Shown here piece after piece: positions 7,608-14,525 of a stretch of 15,806 nucleotides of DNA. Made by a program: the position numbers and the translations under genes. This stretch comes from Methanosarcinales archaeon (lineage in GTDB: Archaea; Halobacteriota; Methanosarcinia; Methanosarcinales; Methanogasteraceae). Each line of letters starts with the position of its first letter. The stretch's first letter is position 1. The notes beneath the pieces are model-generated. The model worked only from the letters and a program-made list of their open reading frames with translations, was not told where the DNA came from and did no database searches. The stretch lies in the NCBI GenBank assembly GCA_030672345.1, contig DAOVGO010000004.1, positions 1 through 15,806 on the forward strand. The letters are read 5' to 3'.

Positions 7608-7681
7608 CCATATCACATCTGACTGAGGCTTATAAAATGTACCGTGTGGGGTTTTATGTCGTGGCTTTTTAATATTTTGTG

Positions 7682-7783
7682 GTGATTAAATTGATCCCGA
7701 TCGATAGGTGCGCAAAAGCGGTTGGCTTGCTCGGGATTGGCATTTCCGATCAGCTGGAAGTCAGGGGTATTCGGAAAGACTGA
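7682..7783 (+). other. Candidate small ORF / leader in the SRP54-flavoprotein gap
   Basis: In the 195-nt divergent gap, an open frame of 33 codons from GTG 7682 (or 30 codons from TTG 7691, which has GGTGAT four bases upstream) ends at TGA 7783, 19 nt before the flavoprotein ATG. Its peptide (RCAKAVGLLGIGISDQLEVRGIRKD) has a plausible composition but no family I recognise. An AT-rich element TTTTTAATATTTT lies just upstream (7666-7678) and may be the TATA box for this strand, which would put this stretch in the transcribed leader of the flavoprotein. It could be chance. Confidence 0.25.
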
Positions 7784-7802
7784 TTCATACAACAAGCGTT
7801 AA

Positions 7803-8570
7803 ATGCCGCACAGCACAACCACCATCATGCACCCGAATCTTGCATGGGCGATCACAGGCGCGGGTCACCATCTGTCAGAGAGTTACGACGCATTCAAGAA
7901 ATTGAAGAAAGATAATCCACAGATCAAAATCACCATCTTCGCATCACAGTCCGCAGAAGAGGTTTTGCGGATGTATGGGCTCTTCGATGAACTAAAAACA
8001 ATCGCAAATGGTGAATATCTCGAAGAGATCTTTCTGGAGAGCGAGCAGGGTCGGAGTTCACCCAAGGTCGGCAGGTTTCTTCTGAATAAGTACGACGCCC
8101 TTTTTGTGATGCCAGCAACCTCGAACACCGTTGCAAAGATCGTGCACGGCATAGCAGACTCGCTGCCGACAAATGCAGTCTCGCAGGCAGTAAAAGGCAA
8201 CATCCCGGTTTACATAGTGCCGGTAGACATCGAGGGCACGATCCTATCGAGGATGCCGTATACCATCGACCGCGAGATATGCGCTCAACACAACTGCCCC
8301 ATCTGTATACCGGCAGAGCAGTGCCCGCAACACGCAATCGAGACCCAGATCGACCTGCTGCGATGTACCGGTTGCGGAGAATGTATCGCAGCGTGCCCGC
8401 ACGGTGCAATCCGGGGCGGTTATGCCGAAATCAAGGTGCGAGACGTGGATATAAGAAATAGCCTGCAACTTGGTGAGATGGAAGGGATCACAGTGCTGAG
8501 ACACCCGGGAGCTGTACTTTCTGTCGTATCTGACCTCATCTCTGCCCGAATTTCCAGAAGCCGGAAGTGA
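7803..8570 (+). CDS. Archaeoflavoprotein with ferredoxin domain (dihydromethanopterin reductase-like)
   Basis: A 255-residue fusion. The first 150 or so residues are a flavodoxin-like flavoprotein of the AfpA/MJ0208/DmrB type: LAWAITGAGHHLSES (FMN-binding start), VLRMYGL, and MPATSNTVAKIVHGIADSLPTNAVSQA, the conserved FMN/active-site block. The C-terminal part has eight cysteines: Cys160-x4-Cys-x2-Cys-x5-Cys and Cys188-x2-Cys-x2-Cys-x3-Cys-Pro, the second being a classic [4Fe-4S] motif. Relatives act as acceptor-dependent dihydromethanopterin reductases or as ferredoxin-linked electron carriers in C1-metabolising archaea; which applies here is not decided. The start could instead be ATG 7827, giving the family's usual N-terminus; neither ATG has a Shine-Dalgarno. 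It ends 2 nt from the convergent aMBF1 gene. Confidence 0.85.
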   Translation: MPHSTTTIMHPNLAWAITGAGHHLSESYDAFKKLKKDNPQIKITIFASQSAEEVLRMYGLFDELKTIANGEYLEEIFLESEQGRSSPKVGRFLLNKYDALFVMPATSNTVAKIVHGIADSLPTNAVSQAVKGNIPVYIVPVDIEGTILSRMPYTIDREICAQHNCPICIPAEQCPQHAIETQIDLLRCTGCGECIAACPHGAIRGGYAEIKVRDVDIRNSLQLGEMEGITVLRHPGAVLSVVSDLISARISRSRK

Positions 8571-8572
8571 CG

Positions 8573-9001
8573 CTACTCAAATTCCTCTGTGAGGGTGATC
8601 CCGAGAGTCCGTTCAAGCTTCCTACGAACCTTATCTTCGGGTATGATTGCTTCCCGCTCTATTTTTTTGAGTAGTGATGCCTTTTCTCTTATCTTCAGTG
8701 CCAGCTCTTCGTGGGACATGCCACTTGCCTCGCGGGCGCGCCGGATCACCTTGCCATAATCATCTACCAGTTCATCAGTCATCTGGTCAAACATATCAGG
8801 GCGCCTCCGTGGTGGCGCGCGAAACGAGATACCAGGCGTTGGAACCCTCGTAGTCGTGGGGGCATGTTGCACGCTGGGCGGCATCTGCTTAACCTCATGC
8901 CCGTGCCGTGCGCAACTGCCACAGACGCTCAACTCAGTGCCCTCGATGATTACCCGGCGTGGTTCTCCACGAATATCGGTGCCACATAGTTCACATTGCA
9001 T
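8573..9001 (-). CDS. Archaeal multiprotein-bridging factor aMBF1
   Basis: A 142-residue protein with an N-terminal zinc ribbon (CELCG, Cys3/Cys6; CGSC, Cys27/Cys30), a Pro/Arg-rich linker (about 45-70) and a C-terminal helix-turn-helix of the XRE/MBF1 type (DYGKVIRRAREASGMSHEELALKI). This is the standard aMBF1 layout; homologues bind the ribosome small subunit and are linked to translation, and the eukaryotic MBF1 bridges activators to TBP. The ATG at 9001 is the only start, as TGA lies two codons upstream in frame. GGAGGT is present but about 12-13 nt from the ATG, longer than usual. It is divergent from PAN and shares a promoter region with it. Confidence 0.93.
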   Translation of the reverse strand: MQCELCGTDIRGEPRRVIIEGTELSVCGSCARHGHEVKQMPPSVQHAPTTTRVPTPGISFRAPPRRRPDMFDQMTDELVDDYGKVIRRAREASGMSHEELALKIREKASLLKKIEREAIIPEDKVRRKLERTLGITLTEEFE

Positions 9002-9032
9002 ATGCGTTCAGCAACCTCCGTATCTCTGAATT

Positions 9033-9080
9033 GGTCTTGTGGGTCAAGTCTATAACACAAGACCCATAAAGATTTATGTG
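9033..9080. promoter_or_regulatory. Divergent aMBF1/PAN promoter with inverted repeat
   Basis: A 9-bp perfect inverted repeat, GGTCTTGTG (9033-9041) and CACAAGACC (9056-9064), sits in the 104-nt gap between aMBF1 and PAN. Toward PAN, AAGATTTATGTG (9070-9080) is a TATA-like box about 30 nt before ATG 9106, which would give a nearly leaderless PAN mRNA. Toward aMBF1, the minus-strand GTTATAG (about 9049-9055) could be its TATA box, lying inside the repeat's spacer. One bound protein could therefore control both genes. All of this is inferred from position. Confidence 0.45.
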
Positions 9081-9105
9081 TTATCAGAATCTCTATAACC
9101 TAACC

Positions 9106-10338
9106 ATGGTAGATGCAAAAACGGACACCAACACGGACATGGATTCAACAGAGTTCTCAAAATATGTGATGGATCGTATGCAACAGCTCGAAGTGAAGAA
9201 CGATCTGCTCAGAACCCAGTATCAGAGAATCGAGGGTGAGAAGCAGCAAGCTGAAGACCAGCGGATTAGATACGAGCGCGAGGTCAGAAAACTGAAAAGC
9301 GAGCTGGATAAGCTGAAAACCACGCCACAATTGATTGGTATGCTCGTGGAGGTTCTCGATGACGGTAGATCGATCATACGATCAAGCACGGGTCCAGAAT
9401 TCATCGTCGGGACGTCCCAATTCATCAACGAGGACGATCTCAAGCCTGGCGTGCAGGTAGCACTTAACAAGGAGCACCTCTCTATTGTTTCCATCATTCC
9501 GATGACCCGCGATCCTGCAGTGCGTGGTATGGAGGTCATCGAATCGCCCGACATTGGTTATGACCAGATTGGCGGGCTGGATAAGCAGATAGAGTCGCTG
9601 AGGGAAGCTGTAGAACTCCCACTCACCAAACCGGAGATATTCGAGCGTATCGGCATCGAACCACCAAAAGGCGTGATGTTATTCGGACCGCCAGGGACCG
9701 GAAAGACTCTCCTTGCAAAAGCAGTTGCCACACAGACTGATGCCACATTCATCCGCGTGGTAGGGTCCGAATTTGTGCAGAAATACATCGGGGAGGGTGC
9801 CCGCATAGTGCGGGATGTCTTTGAGATGGCACGAAAGAAGTCGCCTTCAATCATATTCATCGATGAACTGGACGCGATCGGGGCAAAACGGTTCACAGAT
9901 GCCGGTTCAGGCGACAGAGAGGTTCAGCGCACGCTCATGCAATTGCTCGCAGAGATGGACGGTTTTGATCCACGAGGAGAGGTGCGGCTTCTTGCTGCGA
10001 CCAACCGACCTGATATTCTCGATCCTGCGCTTCTCCGTCCCGGGCGTTTCGATCGGCTGATTTATGTCCCGATGCCGAACCGTGAAGCGCGTACACAGAT
10101 TCTGCACATCCACACAGCGAAGATGAACCTTGCCGATGATGTTGACTTTGATCATCTTGCCTCGCTTACCGATGGCGCAAACGGCGCTGATCTGAAGGCG
10201 ATTACAATGGAAGCCGGGATGTATGCGGTGCGCGGCGAGAAGGATGCGGTATATCTCAAGGATTTTGAGAATGCGATCAAAGACACGCTGGTTCCGGTAA
10301 GCAAACCAAACATGTACACTGAAGGCATGTTTGCATGA
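9106..10338 (+). CDS. pan: Proteasome-activating nucleotidase (PAN)
   Basis: A 410-residue AAA+ unfoldase that feeds substrates to the archaeal 20S proteasome. It has an N-terminal coiled coil (about 14-75), an OB domain (about 76-150), Walker A GPPGTGKT at 194-201, the pore-loop aromatic YIG at 227-229, Walker B IIFIDE at 249-254, and the arginine-finger region LRPGRFDR at about 310-317. The frame is open upstream to ATG 9076, but that codon falls in the probable TATA box, so ATG 9106 is chosen; it has no Shine-Dalgarno, fitting leaderless translation. The C-terminus reads GMFA rather than the usual hydrophobic-Tyr-X docking motif. No proteasome subunit gene is in the window. Confidence 0.95.
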   Translation: MVDAKTDTNTDMDSTEFSKYVMDRMQQLEVKNDLLRTQYQRIEGEKQQAEDQRIRYEREVRKLKSELDKLKTTPQLIGMLVEVLDDGRSIIRSSTGPEFIVGTSQFINEDDLKPGVQVALNKEHLSIVSIIPMTRDPAVRGMEVIESPDIGYDQIGGLDKQIESLREAVELPLTKPEIFERIGIEPPKGVMLFGPPGTGKTLLAKAVATQTDATFIRVVGSEFVQKYIGEGARIVRDVFEMARKKSPSIIFIDELDAIGAKRFTDAGSGDREVQRTLMQLLAEMDGFDPRGEVRLLAATNRPDILDPALLRPGRFDRLIYVPMPNREARTQILHIHTAKMNLADDVDFDHLASLTDGANGADLKAITMEAGMYAVRGEKDAVYLKDFENAIKDTLVPVSKPNMYTEGMFA

Positions 10339-10378
10339 CCTTGAGCAGTGGTTGCCTGACCTACCCGTGTCTGATACG

Positions 10379-10387
10379 ATAAATATA
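10379..10387 (+). promoter_or_regulatory. TATA box of the TFE operon
   Basis: ATAAATATA is an almost ideal archaeal TATA box, about 52-60 nt before the TFE start codon. Transcription should begin near 10409, leaving a leader of about 30 nt that contains GGGTGGT before the TTG start. Confidence 0.6.
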
Positions 10388-10438
10388 ACAACTTTTCGGA
10401 AGATGGACAGCGATGGATAAACAACAAAGGGTGGTCGA

Positions 10439-10942
10439 TTGATCAATACGGATGATTCTGTTGCAAACCAGTATCTGGTACGAATAATCGGAGCAAATGG
10501 CGTAGATATCGTCAAAAAAATGCCTCCGGGGGAGATTGTTGACGAAAAGGTCGCAGCAGAGACCGGTATAGATATAAACGGCATCCGGAGGACGTTGTTC
10601 AAGTTGTACGAGAACCGGCTGGCAAGCTACCGACGGGAGCGCAATCCGGAGACCGGCTGGCTCACATACCACTGGACGATCCATCTGGACAACATCGACA
10701 ACCGTCTGGACCTCGAATTTGAGAAACTGCTGGATAATATGAAAGAACGCCTCGCATTCGAGGCAGATAATACATTCTATATATGCGACAACAATTGCGC
10801 GAGATTTCTCTTCGAGACCGCAAGCGAGACTGATTTTATCTGTTCGGTCTGCGGTGAGGAGCTATTTCATCAGGATAACGAAGAATTGATACGTAAATTA
10901 TCTGCAAGGGTCTCTGAGATGGAGTCTTTTTTGAGAAGTTGA
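10439..10942 (+). CDS. tfe: Transcription initiation factor TFE, alpha subunit
   Basis: A 167-residue TFE-alpha, the archaeal counterpart of TFIIE-alpha, which helps RNA polymerase open promoters. The N-terminal winged helix covers about residues 5-80 (VDEKVAAETGIDINGIRRTLFKLYENRLASYRRERN is the recognisable stretch, residues 35-69), followed by a helical linker and a zinc ribbon with Cys116, Cys120, Cys135 and Cys138 (CDNNC...CSVCGEEL). The start is TTG: no ATG or GTG lies between the upstream in-frame TAA at 10418 and this codon, and the resulting N-terminus matches the family. GGGTGGT lies just upstream. The stop overlaps a TTG that could start the methyltransferase, so the two genes form one unit. 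Confidence 0.95.
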   Translation: MINTDDSVANQYLVRIIGANGVDIVKKMPPGEIVDEKVAAETGIDINGIRRTLFKLYENRLASYRRERNPETGWLTYHWTIHLDNIDNRLDLEFEKLLDNMKERLAFEADNTFYICDNNCARFLFETASETDFICSVCGEELFHQDNEELIRKLSARVSEMESFLRS

Positions 10943-10959
10943 GGAAGTGGTTTTTGGTA

Positions 10960-11607
10960 ATGTCAGATTACAGAGACGAGACTAAAAAGACAAGAGACCG
11001 ATACAACCGTCTTGCTTTGCTGTACGATCTCGATGACGTGCTGTGGCTCGGTTCAAAGCAGTTTTCTCGCAAGAAACTGATAAAAGCGACAAATCTTAGC
11101 GATTCGGGTCTGGTGCTTGATTTAACAACCGGCACTGGCAGAAATGCCGGGCTGCTTGCGAAATGGGTGAAGAACGGGACGGTTGTGGGGATCGATATCT
11201 CCAGAAACGTATTGAAAATCAACAGTTTCAGAAATAAAAACCATAAGAATCTTCACAGGGTTCAGGGGACGGTTCAATTGCTGCCTTTTGGCGATGAGAC
11301 CTTCGATGCGGTATTCTGCACCTGCGGCATGGACACCATCGATGGACCCGAGATCGCATTTACAGAGGCGTTCAGAGCTGTTAAAACTGGCGGCACGATT
11401 AGTTTGCTTCATTTGAAGAATGATAAAGGTCCGCTCGACGTTTTTAACTTTTTGAGTCGGTTTTACGCATGGATATGGCGCGCCGAGGGTGCTGATCTGC
11501 TTCCGCACGTGGAGCGGCATGATGTGGAGATGGTCATGTACAAGAATCTCCAGATCGCAGAGGCGATCATCGTAAGAAAAGTTTCCAAACCTCCCGCGGA
11601 TCGGTGA
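10960..11607 (+). CDS. Class I SAM-dependent methyltransferase (UbiE-like)
   Basis: A 215-residue Rossmann-fold methyltransferase. The SAM motif I is VLDLTTGTGRNAGLLAKW, motif II ends in VVGIDIS, and the later motifs FDAVFCTCGMDTI and AVKTGGTISLL are present; an N-terminal RDRYNRLALLYD resembles the UbiE/COQ5 entry. The substrate is not evident. ATG 10960 is chosen; the frame is also open to a TTG at 10939 that overlaps the TFE stop. It follows TFE by 17 nt and is probably cotranscribed. The final codons (encoding PPADR) and the stop fall inside the segment that resembles the 3' end of the aconitase-family gene, so the C-terminus may be a recent replacement. Confidence 0.85.
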   Translation: MSDYRDETKKTRDRYNRLALLYDLDDVLWLGSKQFSRKKLIKATNLSDSGLVLDLTTGTGRNAGLLAKWVKNGTVVGIDISRNVLKINSFRNKNHKNLHRVQGTVQLLPFGDETFDAVFCTCGMDTIDGPEIAFTEAFRAVKTGGTISLLHLKNDKGPLDVFNFLSRFYAWIWRAEGADLLPHVERHDVEMVMYKNLQIAEAIIVRKVSKPPADR

Positions 11608-11721
11608 ATCGCGCTAACAGCCGCGGTCTTGACTGATGGCATGATAGATCTCTCGCGTTGTTGTCCCCATCCTGCCTTTGAAATTCCGGTTCCGGGTCGA
11701 AAGCAGCTTCTCCTCGTCTCC
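11590..11721 (-). pseudogene. C-terminal fragment of leuC/aksD-type gene, frameshifted
   Basis: On the minus strand this reads DEEKLLSTRNRNFKGRMG and EIY in one frame, SVKTAAVSAI in a second, and TDPREV in a third. Together these match the C-terminal end of the intact aconitase-family protein encoded at 12584-13843 (DDEKVLSTQNRNFKGRMG, EIY, SVETAAVSAI, TDPREV). The DNA aligns with 12595-12736, roughly 80-85% identical by eye, with small indels and an 11-nt gap near 11605. Similarity stops abruptly at 11721. A 66-codon frame at 11614-11814 joins this piece to unrelated sequence and probably is not a real gene. It is a relic of a duplicate or second paralogue in the same orientation, about 1 kb away. 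Confidence 0.78.
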
Positions 11722-11722
11722 T
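11594..11722. repeat. Direct repeat copy A (matches 12599-12736)
   Basis: Imperfect direct repeat of the 3' end of the leuC/aksD-type gene. The best stretch, 11668-11721, differs from its partner at about 6 of 54 bases; the 11605-11667 part has more changes and single-base indels. The outermost match, CCTCnCGnGGATCGGT, begins at 11590. The partner copy lies in the intact gene. Confidence 0.75.
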
Positions 11723-11860
11723 TCATAAGCAATATCCACTATAGTGACATCATAAACCGTACCGTCGGAAACCAGCGTATTATAGTTCTCTTTTCTATGC
11801 AATTCTGCCTCCACCTCTCATTTTAAATCAACCAACTTACCAAATGCCCCATCACCGATC

Positions 11861-12082
11861 TCATCCCCCAACCCTTCGCTCCACACTCTTTGCGCCATCA
11901 AAAACCTCTTGCAGACTGATTCCCTCGGTCCCTTCCCGAAGTTCTTTGGTCGCATCTCCAAGCCTCGGAGTAATTACCTGAAGATAGATCAAGTACTCTT
12001 CTGCATTCAATTCTTGTTTCAGTATCGTAAATGTTTTTTCCATAACTTCTGCACTTTTTTCAATGGGTATCGCCCCAGCCAT
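11861..12082 (-). CDS. Small antitoxin-like protein next to PIN pseudogene
   Basis: A 73-residue acidic helical protein: IEKSAEVMEKTFTILKQELNAEEYLIYLQVITPRLGDATKELREGTEGISLQEVF. I recall small archaeal proteins of this type (LKxELxxEEYLxYLQxITPRxGDATKELRE) being found beside PIN-domain toxins, and it sits right after one here, so an antitoxin role is the best inference. No DNA-binding fold is obvious. ATG 12082 has GGAGATGG 7-9 bases upstream, in the tail of the PIN remnant. Unlike its neighbour the frame is intact. The stop at 11861 is followed by another short open stretch without clear meaning. Confidence 0.62.
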   Translation of the reverse strand: MAGAIPIEKSAEVMEKTFTILKQELNAEEYLIYLQVITPRLGDATKELREGTEGISLQEVFDGAKSVERRVGG

Positions 12083-12502
12083 GTTATACCATCTCCGTTC
12101 TGATTTTTAACGGTTATGCTGTATGTGGATATGCGATCGGCGCGAGATAATATGGTATCGTCAGTGGTTAAGAATACTTGCGCCCCGCTCCGAATCGCGA
12201 TTGCAAGATGCATAGCATCCATGGCACCGATACCGCAATCGTTCATGATCCGCGTTGCTATCGGTAACCCGACTGATTTCAGTCGCCACGCGGGCGATCA
12301 ATTGCTCAACCGATACACGTTTGAGATCATCCGGGATCATCGACACCTCAAATAGTAGGACACTCGAACCGAGAATCTCGATTTCATTGTTATCGACTTT
12401 TCTCATCAGTTTGTTCATAGATTTTGCTTCTTTTAGTATTCTGTCGCTTGTCACGGCGTCGAATGGTCTACATCACACACAGGTGTCGAGATACACGCGC
12501 AT
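12019..12502 (-). pseudogene. PIN-domain toxin (VapC-like), nonsense and frameshift
   Basis: From ATG 12502 the frame reads MRVYLDTCV, then TGA (12473-12475), then CRPFDAVTSDRILKEAKS and NEIEILGSSVLLFEVSMIPD, the usual first half of an archaeal PIN nuclease with catalytic Asp6. Near 12255 the frame changes: ATEISRVTDS ends in one frame and ATRIMNDCGIGAMDAMHLAIA and QVFLTTDD continue in another, supplying the DAMH and TTDD acidic sites. Both halves are otherwise well preserved, so decay is recent. The remaining frame runs to 12019 and overlaps the antitoxin-like gene; its natural end is uncertain. Sequencing error could explain one lesion, less easily two. Confidence 0.78.
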
Positions 12503-12583
12503 TTCAGCTACATTCAAGTTTAACACCATCTAAGCTGATATATCTCACATCTCCAGTCTCTCTGTCCGCGCCAGACAGAATCA

Positions 12584-13843
12584 TCAAATGCTTACCTCAC
12601 GTGGATCGGTAATCTCCCCTTGAATCGCGCTTACAGCCGCGGTCTCAACCGACGACAGATAGATCTCTGCGTTGTTATTCCCCATTCTGCCTTTGAAGTT
12701 CCGGTTCTGGGTCGAGAGCACCTTCTCGTCGTCTCCAAGCGCAACAGTCCGCCCGATGCAGAAACCGCAGCCCGGCGCACAGACAGCAGCGCCAGCCTCG
12801 ACAAACACAGAAATGATCCCTTCTGATATCGCCTGTGCAAGTACGCCCCTGCTTGCCGGATACACAACCAGCCTGGTGTCATTTGCGACCCTATTGCCCT
12901 TCAGTATCCAGGCGGCAATCCGCAGGTCTTCGATCCTGCCGTTGGTGCACGAGCCGATGCAGACCTGATCAAGCGGCATCCCGGCATATCTGCTCACAGG
13001 CGAGACATTATCGACGCGGTGCGGAGCAGCGATCTGCGGCTCGATGTCATCTGCGGCAATCACGATCTCGGATGCATAATCAGCCTTGTCGTCGGGTTGC
13101 AGTGGCAGATACTCATCCGATCTGCCGTACCGTCCAAGAAACTCACGAACCTTCTCGTCGGCGGCAGAGAGTCCGCATTTCCCGCCTGCTTCAATCGCCA
13201 TGTTACACATCACGAGCCTTGACTCGACACTCATCGCATCCACAGCCTCCCCAAGAAACTCCATCGACATGTATGTCGCGCCATCAGCCGTGATCGTTCC
13301 ACACAGGTACAGGAACGCATCCTTCGAATACACGTGCTCGGGCAGATCCCCTGATATCTCGATCCTGTAACTCGATGGCACCTTGAGCCACGTCTTTCCG
13401 TAAGCCATGATCGCTGCCATGTCTGTCGAGCCCATGCCTGTCGCAAACGCGCCGAGTGCGCCGTGCGTGCATGTGTGGCTGTCAGCGCCGATGATGATCT
13501 TGTACGGGGCTGCATGTTTCTCGATGACGATCTGGTGGCATACCCCATCGCCGTTCTCATAAAGCGCAATCCCGTTCTCACGCGCAAACTCCCGCATCAT
13601 GATATGGACATTTGAGACCTGCTCGCTCGGGGATGGTGATGCGTGATCGCAGACCGCGATGACCTTTGACAGGTCATGGACTCTTCTTGTGTGCAGTTCA
13701 TCCTCCATCAACTGGATCGCGAGCGGAAGCGTGCCATCGTGCGCGAACCCGAGGTCCACCGGCACGACGATCAGGTCGTTTGGTCGGACATCTCTTCCTG
13801 TTTTTGCAGACAGGATCTTCTCTACCATTGTTTGTGGAGTCAT
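12584..13843 (-). CDS. leuC: 3-isopropylmalate / homoaconitate hydro-lyase large subunit
   Basis: A 419-residue aconitase-family large subunit that isomerises 2- to 3-isopropylmalate (leucine) or homocitrate-type acids (2-oxosuberate for coenzyme B). The [4Fe-4S] ligands are Cys299 (IGSCTNGR), Cys359 and Cys362 (CAPGCGFCIG). Other marks are GADSHTCTHGALGAFATGMGSTD at about 119-141, KVLSTQNRNFKGRMG, and ETAAVSAIQGEITDPREV at the C-terminus. Length is standard for the archaeal LeuC/AksD group; the two cannot be separated here, and the small subunit (leuD/aksE) is not in the window. ATG 13843 has AGAGGA four bases upstream. A minus-strand TATA-like CATTTATC lies about 40-50 nt upstream. Part of its 3' end is duplicated at 11590-11721. 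Confidence 0.92.
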   Translation of the reverse strand: MTPQTMVEKILSAKTGRDVRPNDLIVVPVDLGFAHDGTLPLAIQLMEDELHTRRVHDLSKVIAVCDHASPSPSEQVSNVHIMMREFARENGIALYENGDGVCHQIVIEKHAAPYKIIIGADSHTCTHGALGAFATGMGSTDMAAIMAYGKTWLKVPSSYRIEISGDLPEHVYSKDAFLYLCGTITADGATYMSMEFLGEAVDAMSVESRLVMCNMAIEAGGKCGLSAADEKVREFLGRYGRSDEYLPLQPDDKADYASEIVIAADDIEPQIAAPHRVDNVSPVSRYAGMPLDQVCIGSCTNGRIEDLRIAAWILKGNRVANDTRLVVYPASRGVLAQAISEGIISVFVEAGAAVCAPGCGFCIGRTVALGDDEKVLSTQNRNFKGRMGNNNAEIYLSSVETAAVSAIQGEITDPREVSI

Positions 13844-13916
13844 GGTTCCTCTTCAGCGAAAGTCATTATATCATTGAAACATAGATAAATGGCTTACCCA
13901 ATAATTGGAGGTAATC
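13844..13916. promoter_or_regulatory. Divergent promoter region, leuC-like / lipoprotein
   Basis: This 73-nt gap contains AT-rich TATA-like elements for both directions: ATTATATCAT (13864-13873) and ATAGATAAAT (13881-13890). On the plus strand the first suits a start site near 13897, just before GGAGGTAATC and ATG 13917. On the minus strand the second (read as ATTTATCTAT) suits a start near 13860. Confidence 0.4.
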
Positions 13917-14513
13917 ATGAAACTAAAACATATTGCGATAATTGGAATAATTGCACTACTGTTACTGGCATCCGGATGCGTCCAGCAGAAAGTTGTTGAT
14001 AGCGACGGCGATGGATGGAGCGATGAACAGGAATTGAATGCCGGAACCGATCCTGACAACAAGGATACCGATTCCGATGGATACTGGGATCCGCTGGATG
14101 AAAATCCGCTCGATCCAGAGATACCGGTTCCAAGTGTAACACCAACCCCAAGAGAAACCGTCCGACCAACGCCCCAAGCTATCCCCACACCGATTCCGAC
14201 TCCTGCATTTGAGATTACATATCCCGATGATGGTGATAGTGTTCCCCGTCAAATCAACGTCGTAGGGCAGGGCGGCGAGCCCGACGCAGAGGTCAGGATC
14301 CATGTCTGCACCGAAGATGAAGGAGATCGTCTCCGACCCAATGTTGGCTATGTCGACGAGGATGGTAACTGGGAGGTAGATTCTGTCCAGATCTGGGATC
14401 CGAAAGGGTACCCACTTGGTGAAGAGGCAGTGATCTATGCAGTGATGACTGTTTCACAGTTGGGCAGAGCAACTATATTCTATTCCGAAAATGTCACAGT
14501 ATTTTTTGAATAA
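13917..14513 (+). CDS. Lipoprotein with calcium-binding (thrombospondin type 3-like) repeats
   Basis: A 198-residue exported lipoprotein. MKLKHIAIIGIIALLLLASGC is a signal peptide with a lipobox (LASGC), giving an N-terminal lipid-anchored Cys. It is followed by two Asp-rich calcium loops (DSDGDGWSDEQE and DTDSDGYWDPLDE), a Pro/Thr linker (about 65-95), and a beta-sandwich domain (FEITYPDDGDSVP..., YVDEDGNWEVDSVQIWD) of the Ig-like type that often binds carbohydrate or other surface partners. The start is ATG 13917 with GGAGGTAATC immediately upstream, an exact fit to the 16S tail; a TTG four codons earlier falls in that site. The porB start follows 12 nt after the stop. Target unknown. Confidence 0.85.
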   Translation: MKLKHIAIIGIIALLLLASGCVQQKVVDSDGDGWSDEQELNAGTDPDNKDTDSDGYWDPLDENPLDPEIPVPSVTPTPRETVRPTPQAIPTPIPTPAFEITYPDDGDSVPRQINVVGQGGEPDAEVRIHVCTEDEGDRLRPNVGYVDEDGNWEVDSVQIWDPKGYPLGEEAVIYAVMTVSQLGRATIFYSENVTVFFE

Positions 14514-14525
14514 GAGGGTTTACGA

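Noticed and set aside
11614..11814. 66-codon frame as a genuine gene
   Set aside because: More than half of it is the frameshifted aconitase fragment; the other half shows no family and the GTG start is weak.
12473..12475. TGA in the PIN gene as a selenocysteine codon
   Set aside because: A second lesion (frameshift near 12255) exists in the same gene, no selenocysteine element is evident and PIN domains do not use this residue.
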